Shown: positions 7,048-16,427, numbered from the stretch's first letter. The stretch is 35,515 nucleotides of DNA from Succinivibrio dextrinosolvens DSM 3072 (GCF_900167015.1 NZ_FUXX01000026.1:1-35515); one strand, 5' to 3'. The notes: a model not told the origin generated them from the sequence alone. Made by a program: numbers and translations.

Positions 7048-7305
7048 ATGAATACACAGGATGATAGAATGTCACAGTTTATGGATAGTGTTAAATTAGA
7101 CCAAATGAATGATATTAAGCAGATGCTGGCACCTTTAAACAAAATTTTCAGCATCGCAACAAGCTCACAGATTGAAATTAAGCTGGATACTGAGAATCAG
7201 ATGGTTCAGTTCGTAAGTGCTAAGAATTCAAGCAAGCTTCACGAGATTTCTTATAAGAATAAGAGCCCATTAGGTTTAATCAAAAGCGTAATGGAAGAAG
7301 TTTAA
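7048..7305 (+). CDS. Small hypothetical protein
   Basis: This 85-residue (or 78-residue) protein is not recognised. It is soluble and has no signal peptide, membrane segment or cysteine. The first 45 residues are probably helical (methionine- and aspartate-rich), the middle suggests beta strands (QIEIKLDTENQMVQFV), and it ends with a short helix. It is probably real: it has its own extended -10 promoter (6936-6944), a coding-like codon pattern and a terminator-like hairpin after it. The start is uncertain. ATG 7048 has only a weak ribosome site, whereas ATG 7069 has AGGA (7058-7061) 7 bases upstream and may be the true start. It is divergent from sodB and convergent with the sugar-binding genes, with no operon partner. 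Confidence 0.6.
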   Translation: MNTQDDRMSQFMDSVKLDQMNDIKQMLAPLNKIFSIATSSQIEIKLDTENQMVQFVSAKNSSKLHEISYKNKSPLGLIKSVMEEV

Positions 7306-7340
7306 TAAGCTTTCAAAAAATATAAATCCCCAACGATTCA

Positions 7341-7376
7341 AACTACAAAACCTTTTAAATTAAGGTTTTTGTAGTT
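7341..7376. terminator. Bidirectional terminator-like hairpin
   Basis: AACTACAAAACCTT (7341-7354) pairs with AAGGTTTTTGTAGTT (7362-7376), with one bulged T. The hairpin lies between the small ORF stop (7305) and the stop of the opposing binding-protein gene (7416) and can serve both. Confidence 0.7.
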
Positions 7377-7415
7377 CCTTTCAAAGCCTTACCAGCAACT
7401 CTTCACAAACAAAGA

Positions 7416-8435
7416 CTAACGATACTTTTTAAAGTAACTCTTAAAACTAGAATACTTTACGAATGGAATTAAAACCTTTCTATCGGTAATCTTGTACCAT
7501 ATCTTGCGGGTAAGCACTTCATCATCCAGGGAATCGTCAAGAGCTATATCAACAGAAGCCTTAGCTAAAGCAGAAAAATCTGCGAACACAGTACCTGTCA
7601 TCTTTTCCTGTCTAATATACTCTATTGCCTCGGGAATTCCGTCAACACCAAATACAGGGATATATTTAGTCTTGTCCTTAGAATCAGTCCCCAGGTTATA
7701 TCCCTGAGTATTAAGAAAATCAACTGCGCCAACTGCCATAGCATCATTATTGGCAATAATCATATCAATATTCTTAAGTCCGACCTTTGATGCCAGAGTC
7801 TTAACATCATTAAAGGCTGTCTGAGTATCCCAGTCATCGAAGTTCTGAGAGAGAACCTTGTATTTCACTTTCTTGTCGGAAAGCTGCTTTAAAATTTCAC
7901 TGGACCGACCAGTGGTATCACCATGATCCTTCTCTCCCTGAAGAATAATGATATCAAGGACACCATTCCTGTTTCTGTCAACATTCTTGGTTAACTCAAT
8001 ATAATCAGAAATCAGTTCAGCCTGATATTTGCCGGCAGCAGCAGAATTCGTTCCTACATACCAGACACGATCATATTTCTTAAAGACATCATCTGAAGGC
8101 TTACGGTTAAAGAAAACAATACGGTTACGATATGACTTTGCGTGATAAATGATTTCAGATGCCTGTTCAGTATCTACAAGATTGATGATAAGAGGATCCT
8201 TTGAAGACACACTTGAGTAAATCTGACTTAACTGTGCAGATGAATTGTTTTTAGCATCAAACATCTCAAGGTCAATATCCTTGGCCTTGGCATATGATTT
8301 TAGAGAAGCATTGAATCTGTTAATAAATTCAGATTCGCCACTATAATAAAAGGAATAAAGATCATCAGATGCAATAACACATTGAATCTGAAAAATTAAA
8401 AGAATGCTCAGTAAAAGCTGAAATACTCTTCTCAT
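7416..8435 (-). CDS. MglB-like periplasmic galactose/glucose-binding protein
   Basis: This is a 339-residue periplasmic sugar-binding protein of the MglB family with a signal peptide (about residues 1-23). Features shared with E. coli MglB are the calcium-loop sequence DRNRNGVLD (153-161), EKDHGDTTGRS with His171, Asp173 and Arg177 at the sugar-contact positions, IANNDAMAVGA (227-237), PVFGVDGIPEA with Asp265, and Asn110 in FFNRKPS. One contact differs: the Asn of GTVLND in MglB is Ala here (GTVFAD). It is therefore likely to bind a hexose, though the ligand may not be exactly glucose or galactose. No mglA (ATPase) or mglC (permease) is adjacent. It may feed a transporter encoded elsewhere or act in chemotaxis or sensing. 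It is second in a two-gene operon, 18 bases after its paralogue, with a weak ribosome site. Confidence 0.85.
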   Translation of the reverse strand: MRRVFQLLLSILLIFQIQCVIASDDLYSFYYSGESEFINRFNASLKSYAKAKDIDLEMFDAKNNSSAQLSQIYSSVSSKDPLIINLVDTEQASEIIYHAKSYRNRIVFFNRKPSDDVFKKYDRVWYVGTNSAAAGKYQAELISDYIELTKNVDRNRNGVLDIIILQGEKDHGDTTGRSSEILKQLSDKKVKYKVLSQNFDDWDTQTAFNDVKTLASKVGLKNIDMIIANNDAMAVGAVDFLNTQGYNLGTDSKDKTKYIPVFGVDGIPEAIEYIRQEKMTGTVFADFSALAKASVDIALDDSLDDEVLTRKIWYKITDRKVLIPFVKYSSFKSYFKKYR

Positions 8436-8453
8436 ATAAAACTCATATAAATG

Positions 8454-9470
8454 CTATCTCTTGTGTGAGTGTGCATTATAAACTTTAATTTTCGAAAATT
8501 CTCTATAGGGAATAAAAATAGTTCGCTCGTCAGTCTTAAACCATACAATTTTCTGAAAATCTTCAGAATGAGCATTCTCAAATATCATCATAATAACTCT
8601 AGACAGAGCCGTATAATCAGCAATGACAGTTCCTGTCATCATGCCGTCATCGACACTTCTTAAAGCATCAGTAATACCATCCACTCCAAAGACAGGTACA
8701 TGCCGATGACCATTAAAGAAAGAATAGGGACGGTTGTATTTTCTTTCGTTTAAAGCCTTAATTGCGCCAAGAGCCATGGAATCATTATTGGAAATAACCA
8801 TTTCAATATTCTCTATACCATGTTTTCTAAGCTGTTCGTTAAAATCTTCATAAGCAAGAGAATAGCTGTAGTCGTCATAATTGTAGGAAAGAGGATTTAC
8901 CTTGATTCCGTATTTTTCAAAGTTCTCTAAAATTACCTGCGTTCTAACATGAGTTGAGAATTCGTTCTCTCTTCCCTGAAGAAAAACCACATCCAAAAAT
9001 CCATTGGCATTCTTATCATAACGAGGAAATCTGGTCAGGTATTTACTGATTATACTGAACTGCTTACGGGCGGAATCGAATATTTCAAATCCAACATACC
9101 AGGCTTTATCATAGTATTTAGCAATATTTGCAGAAGGAGAGGCGCCAAACAGAACGACTCTGGCATCATGCTCACGTGCAGTCTTCAGCATTTTTTCAAG
9201 GTATTCCTCTTCAGAGACACTTATTACAACCAGATCTCCTATGGAAATATGATTTCTGAGCTGATCATACTGTTTTTGGGGATCTGCCTCTCCGTCAAAA
9301 ATACTGATTGAATAGTTACGCTGTTTAGCCATTTTAGATAGAGTTGTCTTCACGTGCTCCATGAAAACTGAATTCGTCGTATAAAAGAAAGCCTTTATCT
9401 CCTCTTTGGCATAGACAGAACTGGAGAGTAACAGAAATATCAGAGCAAGAATGCTTTTAAAACTATTCAT
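8454..9470 (-). CDS. Diverged MglB-like periplasmic binding protein
   Basis: This 338-residue paralogue of the next gene has a signal peptide (about 1-21, cleavage after SVYA). The fold signature is kept: calcium-loop-like DKNANGFLD (152-160), ISNNDSMALGA (226-236) and PVFGVDGITDA with Asp264. The sugar-contact positions have changed. The Asn of the NKEPS motif is Gly109 (FGASPS), and in the His-x-Asp-x3-Arg motif His is Glu170 and Asp is Ser172, with only Arg176 kept. The ligand therefore probably differs from that of classical MglB, or the protein signals rather than feeding transport. AGGTGA lies 6 bases before ATG. It is first in the operon. No ATPase or permease gene is near. Tandem duplication followed by divergence is the simplest origin. 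Confidence 0.82.
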   Translation of the reverse strand: MNSFKSILALIFLLLSSSVYAKEEIKAFFYTTNSVFMEHVKTTLSKMAKQRNYSISIFDGEADPQKQYDQLRNHISIGDLVVISVSEEEYLEKMLKTAREHDARVVLFGASPSANIAKYYDKAWYVGFEIFDSARKQFSIISKYLTRFPRYDKNANGFLDVVFLQGRENEFSTHVRTQVILENFEKYGIKVNPLSYNYDDYSYSLAYEDFNEQLRKHGIENIEMVISNNDSMALGAIKALNERKYNRPYSFFNGHRHVPVFGVDGITDALRSVDDGMMTGTVIADYTALSRVIMMIFENAHSEDFQKIVWFKTDERTIFIPYREFSKIKVYNAHSHKR

Positions 9471-9702
9471 AAAGGTTCACCTGCTTTTTCTCATATCTAA
9501 TTATGGAAAGAAATCTGAACCTGAATAAATAAATCAATATAGCTTTGTGATGAATGGTAGATATTAATTTTTTGGGAAGAACAGAATGGAAGGATTTTTA
9601 TAAGATTTTATTCTTAAAAATCATCAAGATAAAAATAATTTAAAAATTTTTGAATTTTTTTTGAACTTTTATTAAAACGACCGCTCTAAGTAATATCAGT
9701 TA

Positions 9703-9784
9703 GATGTTTTTATGGCAATAGCTGATGACTTTTTCATAATATATTTCCTAAAGCCCAGCGTTATTACGTTGGGTCTTTTTTTTT
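9703..9784 (+). ncRNA. Candidate plus-strand small RNA converging on tilS
   Basis: No plus-strand gene lies between 7305 and this point, yet a strong plus-strand terminator ends at 9784. A -10 TAATAT (9691-9696), with TTTATT 17 bases upstream (9668-9673), would start an RNA of about 82 bases: a mostly unpaired, U-rich body and the terminator. The stretch CTTTTTCAT (9729-9737) before the terminator resembles CTTTCTTCAT in the candidate at 5900-5989, and both terminators begin CCCAG. The alternative is a bidirectional terminator for tilS. The rest of 9471-9702 is AT-rich with no supported gene. Confidence 0.35.
9752..9784. terminator. Terminator hairpin after tilS, T-run on the plus strand
   Basis: CCCAGCG (9754-9760) and CGTTGGG (9767-9773) form a 7-bp stem, followed on the plus strand by TCTTTTTTTTT. 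The tilS stop codon (9783-9785) lies in the T-run. On the minus strand the hairpin is followed only by CTTTAGG. Confidence 0.75.
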
Positions 9785-11114
9785 ATGTGCGGCTGATTTT
9801 CAGCTTATACTTCTGAATACCGCAGTTCTCCTCAAAAGCATCCTTGGTAATGAATAGATCTCCAAAGGCCAATACTCTGTCTGAACCTTGTTTTTTTACA
9901 AGACAGACCGTATTTCTCTCCCATGCAGGAACGTTATATTCAGTGAAGAGTTTTTTTACTTCTCTGCTGTGAACACGTTTCTGGGGATGAAGTCTTAAGG
10001 ATCCAGAGAAATCAAAATCCAGAAGCACCCGATCACAGGAGAAACCATCTTCGCATGGTTCCAGAGAATAAATGAAGTCATCAATCCTCAGACTCTTACC
10101 GGCCTCAAGCTCATACTGTCCTTTGGCATTGCAGATGCCTGGCTTTACTATGTAAAGATAATTCTTAAAGCGTCTGACCTCATATCCATCCTCAAGAGGA
10201 ATTACTGTATTCTGATCAGGAGAGATTCTGCACAGATTCAAAGCATCCTGTACAGATGAATACTCAGGTGTCATCACAAGCTTTTCATACAGAAACAGTC
10301 TTAGAACACTCATCATCAGAGGTTCATCATCCACGTCAAGCTTTGAGATATCAAGGCGTAATCTGTCTTTATCAAATGCCTTTGAATAAACATCTCTTGC
10401 ATAGCGCATGGCAAGTTCATGCTCATTGGCACAGAGCTTTGAGCTTCTCATTATGGACTTGTCTATTCCGGGAAATCTTTCACGCAGAAGAGGTAATACC
10501 TTAAGACGAATGAAATTTCTTTCGAATTTCATGTAGGTATTGGAAATATCAAAGACATGGGTATACCCAAGAGCCTCTATAATCTCAATAATCTCACTCT
10601 TGTGAAGCTCTAAAAGAGGTCGAATCAGAGTTCCTCTGTCATCCTTAACGATATATCTCATTCCAGATAATCCATAAGGGCCAGAACCTCTCTTTAGTGC
10701 CAGAAGAAAGCTTTCTATCTGATCATCAGCCTGATGTCCAAGCAAAAGCGCACTACGCTCATCCAGGTTATTCAGAAGAGCATTATAACGTTCAGCCCTG
10801 GATACCTCTTCAGGAGAGCGACCATTGCCGTAGACAATATTGAGCTTAGGAGTTCTGATTTCAACACCAACTGTTTCGCAGAGCTTATGACAGTGGTTAA
10901 ACCAGATGGGATCATCCGCATCAAGACCATGAATACAATGAACCGCAAGAACACTGTATCTTGGATCAAGCTCAGTTACACGTTTGGCAATCAGAAGAAC
11001 TAAAGTAGAATCGGCCCCGCCAGATAGTCCTACGACCAGCTTGGATGGACCGATTGATGAAATGATTTTTTGAGCAAGTTCAGTTAGAACCTGCTCGGCT
11101 TTATCTTTTAACAA
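9783..11114 (-). CDS. tilS: tRNA(Ile)-lysidine synthase
   Basis: This ATP-dependent enzyme puts lysine on cytidine 34 of tRNA-Ile(CAU), changing both its codon (AUG to AUA) and its charging from Met to Ile; it is essential in most bacteria. The PP-loop SGGADS (31-36) binds [22 protein letters not shown] (about 126-143) is the conserved N-type ATPase-domain segment. The C-terminal third (about 360-443) matches the position of the TilS C-terminal tRNA-binding domain. The 443-residue length is close to E. coli (432). The start is TTG at 11114, overlapping the last 7 bases of accA, and there is no better start before the PP-loop; translation is probably coupled to accA. In E. coli tilS also lies downstream of accA but with genes between. 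Confidence 0.92.
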   Translation of the reverse strand: MLKDKAEQVLTELAQKIISSIGPSKLVVGLSGGADSTLVLLIAKRVTELDPRYSVLAVHCIHGLDADDPIWFNHCHKLCETVGVEIRTPKLNIVYGNGRSPEEVSRAERYNALLNNLDERSALLLGHQADDQIESFLLALKRGSGPYGLSGMRYIVKDDRGTLIRPLLELHKSEIIEIIEALGYTHVFDISNTYMKFERNFIRLKVLPLLRERFPGIDKSIMRSSKLCANEHELAMRYARDVYSKAFDKDRLRLDISKLDVDDEPLMMSVLRLFLYEKLVMTPEYSSVQDALNLCRISPDQNTVIPLEDGYEVRRFKNYLYIVKPGICNAKGQYELEAGKSLRIDDFIYSLEPCEDGFSCDRVLLDFDFSGSLRLHPQKRVHSREVKKLFTEYNVPAWERNTVCLVKKQGSDRVLAFGDLFITKDAFEENCGIQKYKLKISRT

Positions 11115-12064
11115 TATCCGTACTTCATTAAACGAGCATAACGCTGTTCTAGAAGGCTCTCTGCAGGTAGATTCTGCAGATCTGCAATATCAGCTTCAAT
11201 ACGCTGCTTCAGGTTTTCTGCAACTTCATCGTAGTTACGGTGAGCGCCACCTAAAGGCTCAAGTACAACGTTATCAATTAAACCTAAGTCCTTAATTCTG
11301 TGTGCAGTGATGTTCATTGCCTCAGCAGCTAATGAAGCCTTATCTGCAGACTTCCATAGAATAGAAGCACAGCCCTCAGGAGAGATAACTGAGTAGGTTG
11401 AATACTGAAGCATGTTAACTCTGTCACCTACACCGATTGCAAGAGCACCGCCTGAACCACCTTCACCGATAACGGTACAGATTACAGGTACCTTCAGATC
11501 AGACATCAGCTTTAAGCTTTCGGCAATTGCACCAGCCTGAGAACGTTCCTCAGCACCAACACCAGGATAAGCACCTGGAGTATCAATAAACGTAATTACA
11601 GGAATATTGAACTTCTCTGCAAGCTTCATAAGTCTCATTGCCTTACGATAGCCTTCTGGACGAGGCATACCGAAGTTGCGCAGAGTACGTTCCTTAATAT
11701 CACGACCCTTCTGGTGACCAATCACCATTACAGGCTGACCATTCAGACGTGCAAGACCACCAATAATAGCCTTGTCATCAGCAAAGGCACGGTCACCTGC
11801 CAGCTCATGATAATCAGTAAAAATTCTGTCAATGTAATCCATGGTATATGGACGCATTGGATGACGTGACAGCTGAGAAATCTGCCAGTCAGATAAAGAA
11901 GAGAAAATCTTCTTTGTTAATTCTAGATTCTTCTTCTCCAGCTGATTTAATTCAGTGGTTAAATCAACACTTGAGCTTGAATCTGAGCTTAAGCGCTTAA
12001 GTTCTTCAATATGTGCTAATAGATCAGCAATTGGCTGCTCAAATTCTAAATAATTAATGTTCAT
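11108..12064 (-). CDS. accA: Acetyl-CoA carboxylase carboxyltransferase subunit alpha
   Basis: AccA, with AccD, transfers the carboxyl group from biotin to acetyl-CoA to make malonyl-CoA, the first step of fatty-acid synthesis. The 318-residue protein starts [15 protein letters not shown], which lines up with E. coli MSLNFLDFEQPIAEL, so ATG 12064 is preferred over GTG 12067. The crotonase-fold core has the oxyanion-type glycine runs [10 protein letters not shown] (about 161-170) and [13 protein letters not shown] (about 200-212), both standard for AccA. GAGG lies about 14 bases before the ATG, a little far. A good promoter precedes the gene (12113-12140), so accA-tilS can be transcribed independently of the genes upstream. 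Confidence 0.95.
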   Translation of the reverse strand: MNINYLEFEQPIADLLAHIEELKRLSSDSSSSVDLTTELNQLEKKNLELTKKIFSSLSDWQISQLSRHPMRPYTMDYIDRIFTDYHELAGDRAFADDKAIIGGLARLNGQPVMVIGHQKGRDIKERTLRNFGMPRPEGYRKAMRLMKLAEKFNIPVITFIDTPGAYPGVGAEERSQAGAIAESLKLMSDLKVPVICTVIGEGGSGGALAIGVGDRVNMLQYSTYSVISPEGCASILWKSADKASLAAEAMNITAHRIKDLGLIDNVVLEPLGGAHRNYDEVAENLKQRIEADIADLQNLPAESLLEQRYARLMKYGYC

Positions 12065-12112
12065 CACAGTGAATTTAGCCTCATGGGTACTATTCAGTTA
12101 GACTGATTTTTA

Positions 12113-12140
12113 ATTATACTGCAAAAATCGATTTGCTCAA
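12113..12140 (-). promoter_or_regulatory. Promoter for accA-tilS
   Basis: On the minus strand, TTGAGC (12140-12135), a 16-base spacer and a perfect TATAAT (12118-12113) form a sigma-70 promoter with a start near 12106, about 42 bases before accA. It lies in the rnhB-accA gap, where dnaE is found in E. coli. Confidence 0.65.
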
Positions 12141-12153
12141 AATATGATATAGA

Positions 12154-12801
12154 TCAATCTAACGAAAAATCGTTTAAGTCACTATTAGCCATTAGTAATT
12201 TTTTAATCGGCCCGTAACTTTTTCTGTAACAATCCAGTAAAGGCAGTCTCTGCAGAAGTTCAAGATGAGCCTTTGTAGGATAGCCCTTGTGTTTGGCAAA
12301 CAGGTACTCAGGGTATTTTTTATCAAGCTCATACATCTGTCTGTCGCGCTCAACCTTGGCAAGAATAGATGCCGCGGCGATTTCAGCAACTCTGGCATCC
12401 CCCTTCACCACAGCCTGAGTATCAATTCCCATGTTGCGAGGCACTTTATTGCCATCTACCAACATAAGATCGCACTTTAAAGCCATATTCTCATAAGCTC
12501 TTCTCATAGCTTCAAGAGAGGCGTTTAAAATATTCATGGTATCGATTTCCTGAGGAGTACACTGTCCGATACCGTAGGCTAAAGCCCTCTCCTTAATAAG
12601 AGGCTCTAGGGCATCTCTTTTTTTCTCAGAAAGCTGTTTGGAATCATTCAGTCCTTCAATAGGATTATTCGGGTCAAGCACAACACATGCTGCCACAACA
12701 TTTCCCATCAGAGGACCACGACCAGCCTCATCAACCCCGCAGACTTTGAAGACTGCAGGATCAACAGGATATACAAAAGGTTCTAATACAATTTTTGCCA
12801 T
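12154..12801 (-). CDS. rnhB: Ribonuclease HII
   Basis: This enzyme cuts RNA in RNA-DNA hybrids and single ribonucleotides built into DNA. The 215-residue protein has the active-site motif GVDEAGRGP with Asp24 and Glu25, then Asp116 ([10 protein letters not shown]) and Asp135 ([19 protein letters not shown]), the four acidic residues of the family. Length is close to E. coli (198), with short extensions at both ends. It follows lpxB by 15 bases, as in E. coli, so it is probably in the same transcript. No clear ribosome site is seen before ATG 12801, suggesting coupling to lpxB translation. Confidence 0.95.
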   Translation of the reverse strand: MAKIVLEPFVYPVDPAVFKVCGVDEAGRGPLMGNVVAACVVLDPNNPIEGLNDSKQLSEKKRDALEPLIKERALAYGIGQCTPQEIDTMNILNASLEAMRRAYENMALKCDLMLVDGNKVPRNMGIDTQAVVKGDARVAEIAAASILAKVERDRQMYELDKKYPEYLFAKHKGYPTKAHLELLQRLPLLDCYRKSYGPIKKLLMANSDLNDFSLD

Positions 12802-12816
12802 TAGAAAGGAACTTGT

Positions 12817-14100
12817 TTATTCAGATTTGTCAGATGATAAATCATCTGAGTTTGGATTAACCGCAATATTAGGATCTGAATATTGAGGATTCTGCATAGA
12901 TGCAACACTCTCAATCTTTGGAGAGGAAGTATATGCACGTTTTATGATCTTGAATACAGCATCGCATGCAAGTTCATCTGAATTGCAGCGCATTGCCATA
13001 TGAATATTCTCAAACTCCTTTTTCATAAGGATATTGTCATACTCAAGAAGCTTATACATCTCCTCAGCAAGAGCCTGTGGAGTGCAGTCATCCTGAATAT
13101 ACTCTTTAACAACCTTACGACCTGCAATCAGGTTAGGAAGAGAAAATACATCGATCTTCAGAAGCTTTTTGGCAATCATTGCTGATAAAGAGCTTACCTT
13201 GTATGCAACGGTAAAAGGTGTCTTTAAAAGCATTGTCTCAAGTGCAATGGTTCCGCAGGTAAGCAGTACTGCATCAGCAGAAGCGATTGTATCCTGAGTA
13301 TTACCAACATAAACGGTAATAGATAAATCCGGAGCCACCTCAAGCCATATATCCTTTACCATGCTTGCAAGAGTATAGTTTGGCACAGTACAGATAAATA
13401 CGGTATCAGGAAGCTTCTTCTTAATAATTCTTGCAGTGTGAGCGTAAATTGGCAACATTCTTGAAATCATGCCCTTGCGTGATCCTGGAAGAATAGCCAT
13501 AATTTTGCCCTTTACAGGCTCAACACTGGTTTTCTGCAGACAGATTCTCTCGCGACAGACGTTAGGATCAATCTGAAGAGGAATGGTATTAGCAAGTGTA
13601 TGACCCACGTAGGTACAGGCCATATTTCTCTGTGCATACCATGTTTTTTCAAAAGGAAGTAGAGCAAGAATCTCATCGCAGGCCTTTCTGATCTTCTCTA
13701 CACGATTCTCACGCCAGGCCCATACTGATGGGCTTACGTAATGAACAGTAGGAATACCAGCCTGTTTCAGTTTCATCTCAACATGCAGATTGAAATCAGG
13801 CAGATCAATGCCAACAAAGATACAAGGCTTAGCCTTGAGCAGAATCTTGATGATCTGTTTTCTGATGCTTAGGATCCTAGGCAGTCTGGCCAGAACCTCA
13901 AAAAAGCCCATTACCGAAAGTTCATCCATCTTTACAGATGAAACCAGTCCCTGATGAATCATCTTAGGACCACCAATACCGATAAACTGGGCCTCAGGAT
14001 CACGACGCTTGATTGCCATCATTAGACCAGCACCAAGAGTATCGCCGGAGCTTTCTCCGGCTAACAGTGCATATAGATGTGGATTCTCACTTACTGGCAT
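12817..14100 (-). CDS. lpxB: Lipid-A-disaccharide synthase
   Basis: LpxB, a GT19-type glycosyltransferase at the inner face of the cytoplasmic membrane, joins lipid X to UDP-2,3-diacylglucosamine to make the lipid A disaccharide. The N-terminal AGESSGDTLGAGL (14-26) and later LPGSRKGMISRMLP (nucleotide-binding region) are family signatures. The 427-residue protein is about 45 longer than E. coli LpxB (382). The excess is a C-terminal tail rich in Ser, Asn, Asp and Pro (about the last 35 residues) that looks disordered. ATG overlaps the lpxA stop (TAATG), which implies translational coupling. Confidence 0.95.
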   Translation of the reverse strand: MPVSENPHLYALLAGESSGDTLGAGLMMAIKRRDPEAQFIGIGGPKMIHQGLVSSVKMDELSVMGFFEVLARLPRILSIRKQIIKILLKAKPCIFVGIDLPDFNLHVEMKLKQAGIPTVHYVSPSVWAWRENRVEKIRKACDEILALLPFEKTWYAQRNMACTYVGHTLANTIPLQIDPNVCRERICLQKTSVEPVKGKIMAILPGSRKGMISRMLPIYAHTARIIKKKLPDTVFICTVPNYTLASMVKDIWLEVAPDLSITVYVGNTQDTIASADAVLLTCGTIALETMLLKTPFTVAYKVSSLSAMIAKKLLKIDVFSLPNLIAGRKVVKEYIQDDCTPQALAEEMYKLLEYDNILMKKEFENIHMAMRCNSDELACDAVFKIIKRAYTSSPKIESVASMQNPQYSDPNIAVNPNSDDLSSDKSE

Positions 14101-14888
14101 TAGCGAACGATTCCTCTACCATGTTCCTTAAGGAAGTCTACAAGAGGTTTTACTTCTTCAAAGTCAGCTGCAATCTTTTCGATTTCAACAATAGCATCTT
14201 CAATAGTTAAATGCTTCTTGTACAGTAACATGTATGACTTGAAGATTGCTGAAATTGCCTCATCAGAGAAACCTCTTCTCTGAAGTCCGCGTTTATTGAT
14301 GCCAAATGGTTTTGCATAGTGACCTGCAGCCATAACATAAGGAGGAACATCCATGTTAAGCGCAGCCATACCGCCAACCATTGCATGACAGCCAACTCTT
14401 CCGAACTGGTGAATAGCAGCAAGACCACCGAATACAACCCAGTCATCAATAACTACATGACCAGCCAATGTGGCGTTATTTGAGAAAATACAGTTATTTC
14501 CAATAACACAGTCATGAGCAATATGAGTATTGATCATGAAAAGGTTGTTTGATCCAACAGTAGTAGTGCCTAATCCCTGAACAGTACCTCTATGCATAGA
14601 AACATGCTCTCTGATCACGTTGTTATCACCAATGGTCAGAGTTGTTGGTTCACCAGCATACTTAAGATCCTGACAGGCTTCACCGATGGAGCAGAACTGG
14701 TAAAAATGATTTCCCTTTCCAATTGTGGTAGGTCCCCTGATAATTGAAAAAGGTTCAAAAATACAATCATCGCCAATAGTTACATTGCCTTCGATGATTA
14801 CATTTTCGCGGATAGTTACATTCTTACCTAAAACTACATCTGGACCAATTTTAGCACTTGGATCAATAATTCCAGTTGATTCAGTCAA
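14100..14888 (-). CDS. lpxA: UDP-N-acetylglucosamine acyltransferase
   Basis: LpxA carries out the first step of lipid A synthesis, moving a 3-hydroxyacyl chain from ACP to O-3 of UDP-GlcNAc. The protein has 262 residues, identical in length to E. coli LpxA. The left-handed parallel beta-helix is seen as repeated hexapeptides (IGPDVVLGKNVTIRENVIIE and so on, about residues 11-190). The catalytic His is in the INTHIAHDC segment (about residues 120-128). The helical C-terminal part follows. The start is TTG at 14888 with AGGGTG 7 bases upstream. fabZ lies 21 bases upstream and lpxB overlaps downstream. Confidence 0.96.
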   Translation of the reverse strand: MTESTGIIDPSAKIGPDVVLGKNVTIRENVIIEGNVTIGDDCIFEPFSIIRGPTTIGKGNHFYQFCSIGEACQDLKYAGEPTTLTIGDNNVIREHVSMHRGTVQGLGTTTVGSNNLFMINTHIAHDCVIGNNCIFSNNATLAGHVVIDDWVVFGGLAAIHQFGRVGCHAMVGGMAALNMDVPPYVMAAGHYAKPFGINKRGLQRRGFSDEAISAIFKSYMLLYKKHLTIEDAIVEIEKIAADFEEVKPLVDFLKEHGRGIVR

Positions 14889-14909
14889 TGTAATACACCC
14901 TAGTAAAAA

Positions 14910-15374
14910 TTAGTGTCTTGCGCACATAAGGTCTGCAGTACAAACCACCTTACCATCAACAGTTGCAACACCGCTGAATGATGCAATACCACGTCTCTCC
15001 TTGAAGTACTCAACATCAAGAATCAGCTGATCACCAGGTACTACTGGGCGCTTGAAACGTGCATTGTCAATTGCAGCAAAGTAATATAATTCACCATCTT
15101 TTGGCTTACCAACCATGGTGAATGCAAGAATACCAGTTGCCTGAGCCATTGCTTCTAGGATTAGAACGCCTGGAAGAATTGGCTTGCCAGGGAAGTGGCC
15201 CTGAAAGAATGGCTCGTTAAATGATACATTCTTTACAGCCTTTAGAGTTTTTCTCTCACCGTCAATTGAATAATCAATAACCTTGTCAACCATCAGAAAT
15301 GGATATCTGTGAGGTAACAGATTCATGATTTCTTCAACATTTAAGGTGTGTGCACTTTCAACGATATCAGTCAC
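14910..15374 (-). CDS. fabZ: 3-hydroxyacyl-ACP dehydratase FabZ
   Basis: FabZ dehydrates 3-hydroxyacyl-ACP in fatty-acid elongation and competes with LpxA and LpxD for the same substrate. It is a hotdog-fold enzyme with [13 protein letters not shown] near the N-terminus and the active-site helix stretch [20 protein letters not shown] containing the catalytic His and Glu. A reading frame extends to a TTG at 15386. GTG 15374 is preferred: GGGGGA lies just before it, and the resulting start ([16 protein letters not shown]) fits E. coli FabZ (MTTNTHTLQIEEI). That gives 154 residues against 151 in E. coli. It lies between lpxD and lpxA in the usual order. Confidence 0.94.
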   Translation of the reverse strand: MTDIVESAHTLNVEEIMNLLPHRYPFLMVDKVIDYSIDGERKTLKAVKNVSFNEPFFQGHFPGKPILPGVLILEAMAQATGILAFTMVGKPKDGELYYFAAIDNARFKRPVVPGDQLILDVEYFKERRGIASFSGVATVDGKVVCTADLMCARH

Positions 15375-15395
15375 TTTTTCCCCCAATAAAATTAT

Positions 15396-16427
15396 TTATT
15401 TTTCTTCTTGTTCAGTTAAGGCTTTTAATTTAGTCTCAAGAGCTAAGATTCTATGGTACATATCATTGATATGCATATATCTTGATGTATTCAGACGCCA
15501 TTCCTTGTTTGTAACACATGGAATAGAGGATGAGTATACACCAGGTTTTTCAATGGTTCTCATAACAACGGTATTGCCAGTTAGGGTTACACCATCACAA
15601 ATATCGATGTGACCGTTGATAATTGAAGTACCGCCAATAATACAGTATTTACCAATTGTAACAGAACCGGCAATGGTAGTCTGACCAGCAATTGCGGTTC
15701 CATAGCCAATCTTATCGTTATGGGCAATCTGACACAGATTGTCGATAATTACATTATCGGCAATAACGGTATCATCAATAGCACCTCTATCGATACAGGT
15801 GCAGGCACCGATTTCAACGCGGTTTCCAATAATTACTCTACCGGTCTGAGGGATCTTAATCCACTCGCCACGCTGATTAGCATAACCAAAGCCATCAGAG
15901 CCAATAACGGCACCTGACTGAATCAGACAGTCAGAACCGATCTGACAGTCATGATAAACACTTACATTAGGATAAATCTTGGTGTTATCGCCAATCTTTG
16001 CATTTGGGCCGATAACAACATTTGCGCCAAGCTGAACATTGTTACCGATAACAGCGCCTTTCTGTACATGCACACCAGGGCCTAATGCAACATTCTGGCC
16101 TAACACTGCAGTCTCGTCTACTACAGCTGAAGGATGAACACCTTCGCTAACTGCAGGAGTAGAATCCAATAGCTGAGCAACCTTAGCAAATCCAACATAT
16201 GGATCATCCAAAACAAGAGCTGCTCCCTTGGCATGTTCTACATCTGCCTGCTTTAAGATAACAGCACCAGCATTGCTCTCTGACAGAACAGCCTTGTATT
16301 TAGGATCTGACAGGAAACTGATTTCATTTTCTTTTGCTGTCTTAAGGTTAGCAACAGCCTTGATGTCGATGTTGCCATCTCCAACCAGCTGTGCGCCAAT
16401 CTTATCAGCGATATCTTTTAATAACAT
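15396..16427 (-). CDS. lpxD: UDP-3-O-(3-hydroxyacyl)glucosamine N-acyltransferase
   Basis: LpxD adds the second hydroxyacyl chain, on nitrogen, in lipid A synthesis. The 343-residue protein (E. coli 341) has an N-terminal uridine-binding domain (about 1-100), a long left-handed beta-helix of hexapeptide repeats (about 100-290; for example [20 protein letters not shown]) and a C-terminal helix ([14 protein letters not shown]). [16 protein letters not shown] contains the expected catalytic His. AGGG lies just before the ATG. It sits 21 bases before fabZ and 23 after skp. Confidence 0.95.
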   Translation of the reverse strand: MLLKDIADKIGAQLVGDGNIDIKAVANLKTAKENEISFLSDPKYKAVLSESNAGAVILKQADVEHAKGAALVLDDPYVGFAKVAQLLDSTPAVSEGVHPSAVVDETAVLGQNVALGPGVHVQKGAVIGNNVQLGANVVIGPNAKIGDNTKIYPNVSVYHDCQIGSDCLIQSGAVIGSDGFGYANQRGEWIKIPQTGRVIIGNRVEIGACTCIDRGAIDDTVIADNVIIDNLCQIAHNDKIGYGTAIAGQTTIAGSVTIGKYCIIGGTSIINGHIDICDGVTLTGNTVVMRTIEKPGVYSSSIPCVTNKEWRLNTSRYMHINDMYHRILALETKLKALTEQEEK

